This document shows, in pieces, positions 33,405 to 42,024 of a stretch of 51,650 nucleotides of DNA (position 1 is its first letter; each line of letters begins with the position of its first letter). The notes below the pieces were generated by a model. It had not been told where the DNA came from, searched no databases, and saw only the letters and a program-made list of their open reading frames with translations. The translations under genes and the position numbers were made by a program. Source of the stretch: Solirubrobacterales bacterium (GTDB taxonomy: Bacteria > Actinomycetota > Thermoleophilia > Solirubrobacterales > Solirubrobacteraceae); the NCBI GenBank assembly GCA_003133565.1, contig PKYB01000075.1, positions 1 through 51,650 on the forward strand, given 5' to 3'.

Positions 33405-33410
33405 TAGGGT
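33405..33410 (+). promoter_or_regulatory. candidate -10 box (TAGGGT), leaderless
   Basis: TAGGGT ends six bases before ATG 33417. Confidence 0.5.
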
Positions 33411-33416
33411 GAACGG

Positions 33417-34058
33417 ATGGCGACCAGAGAGCTCCACACCTCTCAAGAACCGGTCTTGTGCGAGGTCTGCCGGCGGTCGCTGTTGCGCGGTGAGCACCCG
33501 GTCAGCTTCTACGACGGGCGCACCCAGCGCGACGTTTGCGACCTCTGCACAGGGCGGGCGCAAAGGCAGGGCTGGATTCGCGACGGTGGCGAATCCGCGA
33601 CGGCGCCGGCCGCCCACGCCGAGCGTGCGCGGTCACTGGTCGGCCGCTGGCGCTCTCGGCCCGAGGACGGCCATCAAACGCCTCCGAGCGAGGTCGTCGC
33701 GGCCGCCGAGTCCACCGATGACCTGCCCCACCACGTCCAGGCGGTGCCGACTGACGCACAGGTGCAGGCCGCCCACGCACTCGGCCTCTTCAACGCCAGC
33801 GGATTCTCGCGCACGGTCGCGGGCGTGATCCGCTCGCTCGGAGCGCCCTACGTCCACGCCGGGGCCAGCGATGAGCAGGGGCTGATTGACATCCTCGTTA
33901 TATGGGAGCTCTGCTGGTATCGCTATGAGGTCGATCTCGAGAACGCCGCCGTGCGCCTGCGCGACCAGGGCTACGAGCCCGCCGAGCTGGGTGGCGATCT
34001 GGCGCCCGCAAACGCGATCGCCGACGAGCGTGGAAAACTCACCCTTGCGCGTCACTGA
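33417..34058 (+). CDS. hypothetical protein with N-terminal zinc ribbon
   Basis: A 213-residue protein. Residues 15-44 contain two CxxC pairs (LCEVCRRSLLRGEHPVSFYD then VCDLC), a probable zinc ribbon. A polar linker (residues 50-110) leads to a helical domain with HALGLFNASGFSRTVAGVIRSL and ILVIWELCWYRYEVDLEN. I recognise the architecture only as an actinobacterial protein of unknown function. Confidence 0.7.
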   Translation: MATRELHTSQEPVLCEVCRRSLLRGEHPVSFYDGRTQRDVCDLCTGRAQRQGWIRDGGESATAPAAHAERARSLVGRWRSRPEDGHQTPPSEVVAAAESTDDLPHHVQAVPTDAQVQAAHALGLFNASGFSRTVAGVIRSLGAPYVHAGASDEQGLIDILVIWELCWYRYEVDLENAAVRLRDQGYEPAELGGDLAPANAIADERGKLTLARH

Positions 34059-34065
34059 CGCCCGC

Positions 34066-34071
34066 TAAGCT
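34066..34071 (+). promoter_or_regulatory. candidate -10 box (TAAGCT), leaderless
   Basis: TAAGCT ends seven bases before ATG 34079. Confidence 0.45.
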
Positions 34072-34078
34072 CCTGGCA

Positions 34079-34318
34079 ATGATCTATTGCGTTGTCCCGC
34101 GCGAGCTCGAAGGCGAGCTGTTCGAGACTCTGAAGGCCCACTACGCCGGCAACCCCAATGTCGCGGTCATTGTTGACCGGCGCAGGGCCGAGCGGCGTTA
34201 TCGCAGTGCGACTCCCGCCGAAAGCGAGCAGCGCGTGTTGCGCGATCGGCGCCGCCGCCACGTGGCCGGGGAATTCGCGCCACTGTTCGGCGAGGTGTCC
34301 GCCGACGCTGCTGCGTGA
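34079..34318 (+). CDS. hypothetical 79-residue protein
   Basis: Starts MIYCVVPRELEGELFETLKA, has an NPNVAVIVDRRRAERR strand and basic segment, and ends in a short acidic tail. The first half resembles the small VVDRR proteins found in many actinobacteria and proteobacteria, without known function. The stop overlaps the GTG of the RNase H gene by four bases, so translation is coupled. Confidence 0.65.
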   Translation: MIYCVVPRELEGELFETLKAHYAGNPNVAVIVDRRRAERRYRSATPAESEQRVLRDRRRRHVAGEFAPLFGEVSADAAA

Positions 34319-34719
34319 AGGTCGTCGTCCACGTCGACGGCGGCTCCCGGGGCAATCCCGGTCCGGCAGCCGCCGCCGCAGCGATTTCCGACGACGCGGG
34401 AGTGCTGCTCGAAGAGGTGAGCGAGCTGATCGGCATCGCCACCAACAACGTCGCTGAGTACCGTGGCGTCTTGCTGGGCTTGGCGCGGGCCAAAGCGCTC
34501 GGCGCGAGCGAGGTCGAGGTGATCAACGATTCTGAGCTCGTCGCCAAGCAGCTCAACGGCGCCTACCGCGTGAAGCATCCGGCGATGGCAGCGCTCCACG
34601 CGGAGGCCCGCGCTGCACTTGACGACTTCGAACGCTCGTCAATCCGCTCTGTCCGGCGTGAGAAAAACGCCCGCGCCGACGCACTCGTCAACGCGGCGCT
34701 CGACGCGGCAGCGCGCTGA
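34315..34719 (+). CDS. ribonuclease HI-like protein
   Basis: RNase H fold, 134 residues, degrading RNA in RNA-DNA hybrids. The four acidic catalytic residues can be placed: Asp in HVDGGSRGNPGP (residue 8), Glu in NNVAEYRGVLLGL, Asp in VINDSELVAKQLNG, and Asp in NARADALVNAAL. The phosphatase domain of mycobacterial RnhC is absent. GTG 34315 overlaps the previous stop. With rnhB the window encodes two RNase H types. Confidence 0.9.
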   Translation: MKVVVHVDGGSRGNPGPAAAAAAISDDAGVLLEEVSELIGIATNNVAEYRGVLLGLARAKALGASEVEVINDSELVAKQLNGAYRVKHPAMAALHAEARAALDDFERSSIRSVRREKNARADALVNAALDAAAR

Positions 34720-34743
34720 GCGCAGGCGATCGGCCGCTGGCAC

Positions 34744-34749
34744 TACCCT
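34744..34749 (+). promoter_or_regulatory. candidate -10 box (TACCCT), leaderless SEDS gene
   Basis: TACCCT ends seven bases before GTG 34757. Confidence 0.45.
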
Positions 34750-34756
34750 CTGAGGC

Positions 34757-36109
34757 GTGCTCGGCGCGCGCAACAGGGAGCTTGTCGGGCTGATACCGGC
34801 CGCGTTGATCGTCACCGCCGGTTTCGCAGCGATCTTTATTCAGAGCCAGAGCAAGCTGTCGGGTGTTTCGCTCACCTACGGCGCCGCGTTCCTCGCGCTC
34901 TGCCTCGCCGCGCACATGGTGATTCGCCGCGCCACGCCCTTTGCCGATCCCTATCTCTTCCCGCTCGCCGCGGTGCTGGCGAGTGTCGGCCTCGTCGAGC
35001 TCTATCGGATCGGCAACTACCCCGGCGTGTCTGACTTCGCGCGCGAGCAGGGTCAGTGGATGGTCGTCGGTCTGCTGCTGTTCTCGCTGACGCTCGTGGC
35101 GTTGCGCGACGGGCGCTACATGAAGCTCGAGAACTACCGCTACCTGATCGCGATCGTGGGTGTCGGAAGCCTCCTGCTGCCTAGGCTTCCGGGGATCGGT
35201 GCCGAGGTCAACGGTGCTTACCTCAGCGTGCATGTCGGCTCAATCACCTTCGAACCATCCGAGCTCGGAAAGATCGCAATCGTGATCTTCCTCGCGTCAT
35301 ACCTGCGCGACAACCGCCAGCTGCTCGTGACCGCAGGCAAGCGGATCCTCTGGGTCACGCTGCCGCCGATGAAGCAGTTCGGTCCGCTGCTGCTGGTCTG
35401 GGGTTCGGCGATGGGCGTGCTCCTTGTGACGCGCGAGATCGGGACGTCGCTGATGTTTTTCGGTGTTTTCCTCGCGTTGCTCTACGTCGCCACGGGACGC
35501 TTGTCGTTCCCCTTCCTTGGGCTGCTGCTGTTTGCCGCCGGTGCGTACTACCTCGGCACGCACGTGGGCCACATCTATACGCGGGTCCTCTCTTGGGAGC
35601 ATCCGTTCGACAAGAATCTCTACTACGAGCCGAATGGCAGCTATCAGCTCGCGCAGTCGTTGTTCTCGCAGGCCGATGGCGGCGTGATCGGCACCGGCTT
35701 TGACCAATCGATTCTGTGGTCAACGGTCAACGGTCACGCCAATTCGCTCATCCCAATCCCCGAGAGCGACATGATCTACGCCGTCATCACCAACGAGACC
35801 GGGTTGGTCGGGGCGACCGGGCTGCTCGTCGTCTATGTCCTTTTCATCGCGCGCGGTTTGAAGATCGCCACGCTTGCGCGTGACTCGTTCTCAAAGCTGC
35901 TCGCGACCGGCTTGGCGTTCGTCGTCGCGATGCAGGTCTTCGTGATCGTTGGCGGCGTCACCGACCTGATCCCGCTGACCGGCGTGACGTTGCCGTTTGT
36001 GGCCTACGGCGGCTCGTCGGTGGTAATGAACTTCGTCCTGCTGGCGCTGTTATTGCTCGTCTCCGACCGGGCCCGGCGTCCGGTCGATTACAGCGAGCGA
36101 GCCGATTAG
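34757..36109 (+). CDS. SEDS-family peptidoglycan glycosyltransferase (FtsW/RodA/SpoVE)
   Basis: A polytopic membrane protein of 450 residues with about ten membrane spans. SEDS hallmarks include FEPSELGKIAIVIFLASYL near residue 175, YQLAQSLFSQADGGVIGTGF near 300, IPIPESDMIYAVITNETG near 331 and LPLTGVTLPFVAYGGSS-type (LIPLTGVTLPFVAYGGSS) near 407. SEDS proteins polymerise lipid II together with a class B PBP, and none lies beside this gene. The stop overlaps the dnaE2 stop by four bases on the other strand. Whether it serves division or elongation cannot be told. Confidence 0.92.
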   Translation: MLGARNRELVGLIPAALIVTAGFAAIFIQSQSKLSGVSLTYGAAFLALCLAAHMVIRRATPFADPYLFPLAAVLASVGLVELYRIGNYPGVSDFAREQGQWMVVGLLLFSLTLVALRDGRYMKLENYRYLIAIVGVGSLLLPRLPGIGAEVNGAYLSVHVGSITFEPSELGKIAIVIFLASYLRDNRQLLVTAGKRILWVTLPPMKQFGPLLLVWGSAMGVLLVTREIGTSLMFFGVFLALLYVATGRLSFPFLGLLLFAAGAYYLGTHVGHIYTRVLSWEHPFDKNLYYEPNGSYQLAQSLFSQADGGVIGTGFDQSILWSTVNGHANSLIPIPESDMIYAVITNETGLVGATGLLVVYVLFIARGLKIATLARDSFSKLLATGLAFVVAMQVFVIVGGVTDLIPLTGVTLPFVAYGGSSVVMNFVLLALLLLVSDRARRPVDYSERAD

Positions 36110-39100
36110 CGTCGCCGCCCTGAGCCGAAGCTCTGAATCGGCGGCGCGACTGCGCGCAGATCGGCAGCGGCGCCTCGCTGATCAGGATCGGCGGGCGAGT
36201 CGACCTCGCGCACCGGCAGATGACTGATCGATGCGGTGGCCTCCGCGAGCTCCTCTTCGAGCGTACGTAGCTCCCGCACGAGCACGTTGATCGTGCCGCC
36301 ACCGGCAGCTGGACGCTCGAGACGGCCGTCGGCGAGGATCAGCGGCTCCGCGCGAACGATGTGACGCCGGCGCTCATAGAGCGTGGGGGAAACAATCAGG
36401 TTGATCACGCCATGCTCGTCCTCGAGCAGCAGGAAGACGACACCGCTAGCGGTCTCCGGTCGCTGGCGGGCGACGACGAGTCCCGCCACCGAAACTGAGG
36501 CTCCGTGATGCAGGCGGGCGAGCTCCGTGCTGGTGGTAGCGCCGGCAAGCCGTGGACGCAGGATCGCCAGGGCGTGATCGTCGATTGTCACACCGCTTGT
36601 CGCGTAGTCGGCGAGCAAGCGCTCCCAGCGGCTGAGCTTGCGCAGCTGTGGCGGCGGGCCGCTGTCGAGCGCGAGCGCGAGCTGGGTGCCTCCGGCGACG
36701 CGCCGTCCGGGTATGGCCACACCGAGTGCCCACAGCGCAGCGCGACGGCTTCCCGCAAGCGCGTCGCAGGCGCCCGACCAGGCGAGCTGCTCGAGCGAGG
36801 GGCGCGCTAACGGCACGCGCGCGACGAGCTCGACGACGCTGGTGAACGGTCCTTCCGCCTCACGCGCGGCGACGAGCGCTGCGACCTCCTCGCTACGCAC
36901 ACCACGCACGTAGCCCAGGCCGATGCGCACCGCGCCCGCCAGCCGTCCATCCTCGCGCGGGGACGGCAGAGAAGCCTCGACAGTGCACTCCGCGCCGGAG
37001 GCGTTGACCTCAACAGCGCGCAGCTCGATACCTCGTCGCTGCGCCTCGTGCGCGAGGCTGTCAGGCGGGTAGAAGCCCATCGGCTGCTCGTTGAGGAGCG
37101 CACAGAGGAACTCGGGCCCATAGTGCACGCGCAGCCAGCTCGACTGGTAGGCGAGCAGGCCGAAGGCCGCGCTGTGTGCCTTGGGAAAACCGAAGCCCGC
37201 GAAGCCCGCGACCATCTCCCAAACCTGCTGCGCCAGGGCGGGATCGGCGCTGACGTGACGGCGGGCACCATCGATGAAGCGTTCGTGGTAGCGCTCGATC
37301 GCCGCGGTCGCGCGCTTACGGCTCATGGCTCGGCGCAGACCGTCGGCCTCACCGGGACCAAAGCCGGCGAAAGCCTGGGCGACCTCGAGCACCTGATCCT
37401 GAAAGATGATCGTGCCGAGCGTCTCGCGCAGGACAGCGGCAAGCGAAGGATGCAGGCAGGGAGGCTCGTAGGAGGGGTCTTCCCGCAGTTGCTGGCGGCG
37501 CTGGATGTAGGGGTTCACCGCGCCGCCCTGGATCGGCCCGGGACGGATGATCGCCACCTGTATGGCGAGCTCCTCGAGGTTCTCTGGTCGTGTCCGCCGC
37601 AGCGACTGCATCTGCGCGCGGCTCTCGACCTGGAACACGCCGGTGGTCTGCGCATCCTGGATCGCGGCGAAGGTCGGCGGGTCGTCGAAGGGGATCCGTG
37701 AAAGGTCGATCCGCTCGCTGCGCGTGCGGGCGATCAACTCGACACAGCGCTCGACCGCGGAAAGCATGCCGAGCCCGAGCAGGTCGATCTTGAGAAAGCC
37801 GGCGTCAGCGCAGGAGTCCTTGTCCCACTGCACGAGCTGGCGTCCCTCCATCGCCGCCGGCACCACCGGGCAGCAGTCGATCAGCGGCTGCGTCGCAACG
37901 ATCATTCCGCCCGGGTGCTGGGAGACATGGCGTGGCAACCCGAGCGCCTCCTGGGCGAGGTGCTCGAGCCAGACCCAGCGTCCGCTGCGCGAGCGCGCTC
38001 CCAGCGCGCTTGCGAGGTCGCGATCGATGTGATGGCCAAAGCCGTCGGCGCCGCGCGCGACGCGCTCGATCTCGGCTGGTGGCAGTCCGAGCGCCTTGCC
38101 GAGCTCGCGAATCGCGCCGCGCGCGCGGAAGCTCGGGAAGGTTGCGACCAGCGCCGCACGATCGCGTCCGTAGCGGTCGTGGACACGACGGATCAACAGT
38201 TCGCGGATGTCGCGCGGGAAGTCGAGGTCGATATCGGGCAGCGAGCTCAGCTCAGGGTTGAGAAAACGTCCAATCCCGAGTCCGCTCGAGAGAGGGTCGA
38301 TGTGCGAGAGCCCGGTGAGGAAACAGACGATCGAGGACACCGAGGAACCCCGTCCGCGTCCCGGCGGCAGCAGCGCCCGCGCTGAATCCGCTCCGCGTAT
38401 CTCGATCGCGACCTCGCGCGAGAGCTCGAGGATCTCGTGGTGCAGCAGGAAGAACCCGGCGAGCGAGAGTTTCTCGATGACGGCCAGCTCCTCTTCGAGT
38501 CGAGCGCTAGCCTGGCGGAGCGCCACTCGCTGGTAGCGCTCGCGCAGGCGCGCACCGCAGAGCTCTGCGAGGCGTCGCCCAGCGTCTGGATCCTCGACGC
38601 CGGGATAGCGGTAGCCGAGGTCCGCGGCGAGGTCGAAGCGCAGCTGCTCGGCGAGCAGCGCGCTCTGCGCAAGTGCGTCCGGATAATCGGCGAAGCGCGC
38701 TGCCATCGCCGCCGGCGAGGTGAGGACGTGGGCGCTGTTGGGTCGTCGCACCGGTTCGCTTGACTCGAGCGTGAGGTGGTGGCGCAGCGCGACGAAGGCG
38801 TCCTGCAATGGAGCGCGCGAGTGGGCGTGAGCGTGGACGTTGCCGGTTGCGACGCAATGCAGTCCCAGCCGGCCGGCGAGGGCGACGAGCATGGCGTTGC
38901 GGGCGCGGTCGCCGGCGAGAAACGGGCGCTGGAGCTCGACCCGCAGCCGCTCCCTGCCAAAGGCCTCCAGCAGCATCCGCATTCCCGCCATGTCGTGTAC
39001 GCCGCGCTGCGCACAACCGGTGAGGCAAACGAGGCCTTCGCTGTGAGCACAAACGCTCGCCAGTGTGACGGCGGGGGCGACAGGGTCACGCAGACGATCG

Positions 39101-39396
39101 CGGGTATGCGCGTGGGCGATGCTCAGCAGGCGGCAGAGGTTGCGCCAGCCACGCGCGCAGGCGACGAGCAGCGTGAGGTGGCGTCCGTCGTCAAGGCTCA
39201 GCTCCGCACCGTGGATTGCTCGCAGCCCAAGCCCACGGGCGGCCTGGGCGAACTCCATCGAGCCCCAGACGCCGTCGTGGTCGGTGAGCGCGAGAGTTTT
39301 GTAGCCGAGTTCGAGCGCTGCGACGACAAGCTCCTCCGGCAGCGAGGCGCCGTCGAGGAACGAGTATGCGGAGTGGCAGTGCAGCTCGGTGTACAT
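36106..39396 (-). CDS. dnaE2: error-prone DNA polymerase DnaE2 (ImuC)
   Basis: A C-family polymerase of 1096 residues that copies damaged DNA and causes SOS mutagenesis. The PHP domain starts YTELHCHSAYSFLDGAS; the catalytic aspartates lie in LPDIDLDFPRDIRELL near residue 387 and in the palm; GRGRGSSVSSIVCFLTGLSHIDP and FPKAHSAAFGLLAYQSSWLR are typical. The C-terminal OB fold (VSVAGLVVARQRPETASGVV) is retained. It is the last gene of imuB-DUF6504-dnaE2, 41 bases after DUF6504, and should be LexA-controlled. ImuA is not in the window. Confidence 0.95.
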   Translation of the reverse strand: MYTELHCHSAYSFLDGASLPEELVVAALELGYKTLALTDHDGVWGSMEFAQAARGLGLRAIHGAELSLDDGRHLTLLVACARGWRNLCRLLSIAHAHTRDRLRDPVAPAVTLASVCAHSEGLVCLTGCAQRGVHDMAGMRMLLEAFGRERLRVELQRPFLAGDRARNAMLVALAGRLGLHCVATGNVHAHAHSRAPLQDAFVALRHHLTLESSEPVRRPNSAHVLTSPAAMAARFADYPDALAQSALLAEQLRFDLAADLGYRYPGVEDPDAGRRLAELCGARLRERYQRVALRQASARLEEELAVIEKLSLAGFFLLHHEILELSREVAIEIRGADSARALLPPGRGRGSSVSSIVCFLTGLSHIDPLSSGLGIGRFLNPELSSLPDIDLDFPRDIRELLIRRVHDRYGRDRAALVATFPSFRARGAIRELGKALGLPPAEIERVARGADGFGHHIDRDLASALGARSRSGRWVWLEHLAQEALGLPRHVSQHPGGMIVATQPLIDCCPVVPAAMEGRQLVQWDKDSCADAGFLKIDLLGLGMLSAVERCVELIARTRSERIDLSRIPFDDPPTFAAIQDAQTTGVFQVESRAQMQSLRRTRPENLEELAIQVAIIRPGPIQGGAVNPYIQRRQQLREDPSYEPPCLHPSLAAVLRETLGTIIFQDQVLEVAQAFAGFGPGEADGLRRAMSRKRATAAIERYHERFIDGARRHVSADPALAQQVWEMVAGFAGFGFPKAHSAAFGLLAYQSSWLRVHYGPEFLCALLNEQPMGFYPPDSLAHEAQRRGIELRAVEVNASGAECTVEASLPSPREDGRLAGAVRIGLGYVRGVRSEEVAALVAAREAEGPFTSVVELVARVPLARPSLEQLAWSGACDALAGSRRAALWALGVAIPGRRVAGGTQLALALDSGPPPQLRKLSRWERLLADYATSGVTIDDHALAILRPRLAGATTSTELARLHHGASVSVAGLVVARQRPETASGVVFLLLEDEHGVINLIVSPTLYERRRHIVRAEPLILADGRLERPAAGGGTINVLVRELRTLEEELAEATASISHLPVREVDSPADPDQRGAAADLRAVAPPIQSFGSGRRR

Positions 39397-39437
39397 GACT
39401 TGCCCAATGACCCCGCTCAGCTCAGCTCCCGCTCGGC

Positions 39438-39680
39438 TCAGCGCTGGCGCAGCCAGCGTCCGCTGGCGAGGTCGTGGAAGACGACGAAGTCACGACCCGA
39501 CTCGCTGACGAGCTCCCAATAGCGACGGCGCAATGGCTGCTCGGTCCACCAGCGGTCTTCGACCAGCCACGACTCACGCACATAGGCAACCGACTGACCA
39601 TCGACCGCGAGCGGCGTGCCCCCGGAGGTGGCTCGCACGCGCGCGGCGCGCGGCAGGAACAGGCGTCGCGGCCCAGTCAC
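39438..39680 (-). CDS. DUF6504 family protein of the mutasome operon
   Basis: An 80-residue basic, Trp-rich protein (SWLVEDRWWTEQPLRRRYWELVSE; FVVFHDLASGRWLRQR) of the type found between imuB and dnaE2 in actinobacteria. GTG 39680 overlaps the imuB stop by four bases, so translation is coupled. No function is established; the location suggests an accessory part in translesion synthesis. Confidence 0.82.
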   Translation of the reverse strand: MTGPRRLFLPRAARVRATSGGTPLAVDGQSVAYVRESWLVEDRWWTEQPLRRRYWELVSESGRDFVVFHDLASGRWLRQR

Positions 39681-40864
39681 GACTCAAACGGGGCGAGCAT
39701 CATGTGACGCTCAGGGACACGTGAGTCGGGCTCCAAAAGGCATATCCGCAGGGCGGCATCGGCTCCTGCGGCAATGCGCATCTGACTGACTGCCTCGCGC
39801 AGCCGCGCGCGGCGCTGCTGGTCGGCTTGCTCAAAAAGTGCGCTTTGCTCACCGCCCGCCGGGCCAAAGCGCTCGACGGCGAGCATGAGCATGTCCGCCG
39901 GCGAGGGCAGCAGCGCCAACCGCGGGGCAAGTGCGAGCGCCATCCTCCGCGGCGCGGCCAGGGCCTCGCGGAAGGTGACGCTGGTACGCCAACTACCGCC
40001 GTCGAGGAGTCGCGCGCCAAGCGTTGCCGCGCGCAGTGTGCGTCCACGCCGTTCCGGCCGCGCGAGCAGTCGATCGATCAGTACGCCGAGCGCACGCTCG
40101 AGCGCCGGTCCTCCAGCTGCTTCAGTGAGCTCGAACCGTTCCACCAGCGGCTCTTCGACGCTCCGTGGGCGGGGCGGATCATCCTCGCCGCAGGCCAGCC
40201 GGTGGGCCCCTATCCCCGCCGCACCGAAGCGGTCGGCGACTGCGCTACGTGGCAGCGACGCGAGCTCGCCGAGCGTTGCGATCCCGAGCCGTTCGAGCGT
40301 CCCCACCAGCGGTGCGGTGCGCTCGCGCGAGCGCAGCAGCGTAATTGGCAGTGGCGCCAGGTATTCGCGCGCGCTGCCACGGACGATCAGCGTGCGGCGA
40401 GGGCGGGTTGCGAGTGCGCCAGCGAGTGCGCAAAAGCGGGTTGGCGCGGCGGCGATCCGGGCCGGGCGGTCGAGCGCGCGGCGGGCCGCGGCTAGCACAA
40501 GCTCGTCTGAGCCTCCGTGGATGCCACGCAGTCCATCCAGCGCAAAGCAGGCGAGTCCGGGCCGTTCCGGATCGACGCCGGCGCCGATCTGCTCGAGCGT
40601 GCGCAGCGTTCGCTCCCAGGCGCTGGCGACAGCCATCGGGTCGGCACTGACGAGCTCGAGCGCTGGGCAGCGGGCGAGTGCTTCGCTGAGCGGCATGCCG
40701 CTGCGCACGCCATATGCCTCCGCGCCACCGGAGGTCTCGCCAAGCAGACCACTGCCTGCCGAACGGTGCTCAGCGGCGATTGCCAGGGCACGTCCCGCGA
40801 TCGCCTCCAGCCCGCCGGCGGCCACCGTCAGCTCAAAACGGGGGAGGAGGATGCAGGCGATCAT
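39677..40864 (-). CDS. imuB: ImuB, catalytically inactive Y-family polymerase
   Basis: ImuB joins DnaE2 to the sliding clamp in SOS mutagenesis. It has the Y-family fold but not the catalytic acids: the first motif reads MIACILLPRFELTVAAGG where active enzymes have DMDAFF. GVRSGMPLSEALARCPALELV and the helix-hairpin-helix LERLGIATLGELASLP follow, and QSALF near residue 344 is a likely clamp-binding motif. ATG 40864 is preferred to ATG 40882 because the six extra codons are the LexA site itself. This gives 395 residues. Confidence 0.93.
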   Translation of the reverse strand: MIACILLPRFELTVAAGGLEAIAGRALAIAAEHRSAGSGLLGETSGGAEAYGVRSGMPLSEALARCPALELVSADPMAVASAWERTLRTLEQIGAGVDPERPGLACFALDGLRGIHGGSDELVLAAARRALDRPARIAAAPTRFCALAGALATRPRRTLIVRGSAREYLAPLPITLLRSRERTAPLVGTLERLGIATLGELASLPRSAVADRFGAAGIGAHRLACGEDDPPRPRSVEEPLVERFELTEAAGGPALERALGVLIDRLLARPERRGRTLRAATLGARLLDGGSWRTSVTFREALAAPRRMALALAPRLALLPSPADMLMLAVERFGPAGGEQSALFEQADQQRRARLREAVSQMRIAAGADAALRICLLEPDSRVPERHMMLAPFES

Positions 40865-40865
40865 A

Positions 40866-40879
40866 CGAACACATGTTCG
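40866..40879 (-). promoter_or_regulatory. LexA SOS box upstream of imuB
   Basis: CGAACACATGTTCG is a perfect palindrome of CGAAC and GTTCG around four bases, the actinobacterial/Gram-positive LexA consensus. It ends one base before the imuB ATG at 40864, so LexA would cover the transcription start. It also lies about 90 bases from the divergent kelch gene. Confidence 0.92.
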
Positions 40880-40939
40880 CATGCCTCGGAGCCGAGTGCA
40901 AGCCGCCGCTCAGCGGACAACAAAGCTCCCGTTCCGCCT

Positions 40940-40945
40940 CATAAT
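40940..40945 (+). promoter_or_regulatory. candidate -10 box (CATAAT) of the kelch gene
   Basis: CATAAT lies 20 bases before ATG 40966 in an AT-rich stretch between the divergent imuB and kelch genes, giving a leader of about 14 bases. Confidence 0.4.
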
Positions 40946-40965
40946 AAGAGAGACTGAGCGCTTAT

Positions 40966-42021
40966 ATGTGGAATCAGGCGGTGATCTACCGGCGGCGTCG
41001 GCGCACGTTTGCGGTTTCCGTCGCGCTGCTGGTCTTGATCATCGTCATCATCGTCTCCACGAGCGGTGGTGGCTCTCCACCGAGCAGTGCGGTTTCATCG
41101 ACCACGACGCTCATCCAGCCCAGTGCCGCACCGCTCACATACAACGCAGCCACCGTTCTGCCGGCTGCGATCCGCGAGAGCGCTGCAGCCGCCTATCCGG
41201 GCGATACATCCTTCTCGTTGATCGGCGGCACGGACTCGGCGGTGGAGCCACTCGCCGCGACGGCCGGCATTGCGACGGTCAACACGAGCGGGGGAACCCT
41301 CGTCGGTAGCCTGCCGGTCAGTCTGTACGCCGAAGCAGCGGTCACGTTGGGTGACCACGAGTACATCTTCGGCGGCAACGACGGGAGCGCGGCGCAGCCC
41401 TATATCTATGAATATTTCGTCGCCGGGAAGGGCGAGGTCACCCAGATCGGACAGCTGCCGCAGGCAGACTACGGTCTTGCGGCGGCAGTGATCGGCCACA
41501 CGGTCTACCTGGTGGGGGGCTATACGGGGGCGAGCGCCATAGCGACGATCGAATCCTGGAAGGGCCCAGGCCACCTGGTGGAGACCGCCGGGGAGCTGCC
41601 CGAGGGGCTCCAATTCCCAGCAGTTGCGGCGGTCGACGGCGAGCTCGTGATCGCCGGCGGCCTCACGGCAAGTGGAGTGCCGAGCAAGAAGGTGTTTGTG
41701 TTTGACCCGGCGAATAAGCAAACGCGACTGCTCACGCAGCTGCCGATCGGGCTCTACGCGGCCTCAGCGGCGACGCTCGGAAAGCTCGCCTATTTCATTG
41801 GCGGTATGCAGACACCGAAGACCCCGGTGAGCACGATCTATTCGATCGATCCCTCAAGCAAGATTGTCGGCGATGCCGGTTCGCTTCCCGACCCACGCGC
41901 CGAGACCGCGGCGGTCACGGTCGGCACCACGATCTATCTGGCCGGTGGCTGGAACGGCAGCGCCGTGCTCGGCCAGGTCGGCGCCTTGACAGCGTCACCG
42001 GCCAAGGCCAAGGCGGGCTGA
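40966..42021 (+). CDS. membrane-anchored kelch-type beta-propeller protein
   Basis: A basic N-terminus (YRRRRRTF) and one membrane segment (AVSVALLVLIIVIIVSTSGG) anchor the protein; a Ser/Thr/Pro linker leads to an outside domain of about 290 residues. Kelch blades recur as hydrophobic-GG motifs: FSLIGGTDS, EYIFGGNDG, VYLVGGYTG, LVIAGGLTA, AYFIGGMQT, IYLAGGWNG, consistent with a six-bladed propeller. Its ligand is unknown. The next gene, another propeller, starts three bases after the stop. Confidence 0.8.
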   Translation: MWNQAVIYRRRRRTFAVSVALLVLIIVIIVSTSGGGSPPSSAVSSTTTLIQPSAAPLTYNAATVLPAAIRESAAAAYPGDTSFSLIGGTDSAVEPLAATAGIATVNTSGGTLVGSLPVSLYAEAAVTLGDHEYIFGGNDGSAAQPYIYEYFVAGKGEVTQIGQLPQADYGLAAAVIGHTVYLVGGYTGASAIATIESWKGPGHLVETAGELPEGLQFPAVAAVDGELVIAGGLTASGVPSKKVFVFDPANKQTRLLTQLPIGLYAASAATLGKLAYFIGGMQTPKTPVSTIYSIDPSSKIVGDAGSLPDPRAETAAVTVGTTIYLAGGWNGSAVLGQVGALTASPAKAKAG

Positions 42022-42024
42022 TCG

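Noticed and set aside
39885-41309. 474-residue open frame on the plus strand opposite imuB
   Set aside because: Shadow frame with low-complexity Arg/Ser/Pro content; it runs across the LexA box and the kelch start.
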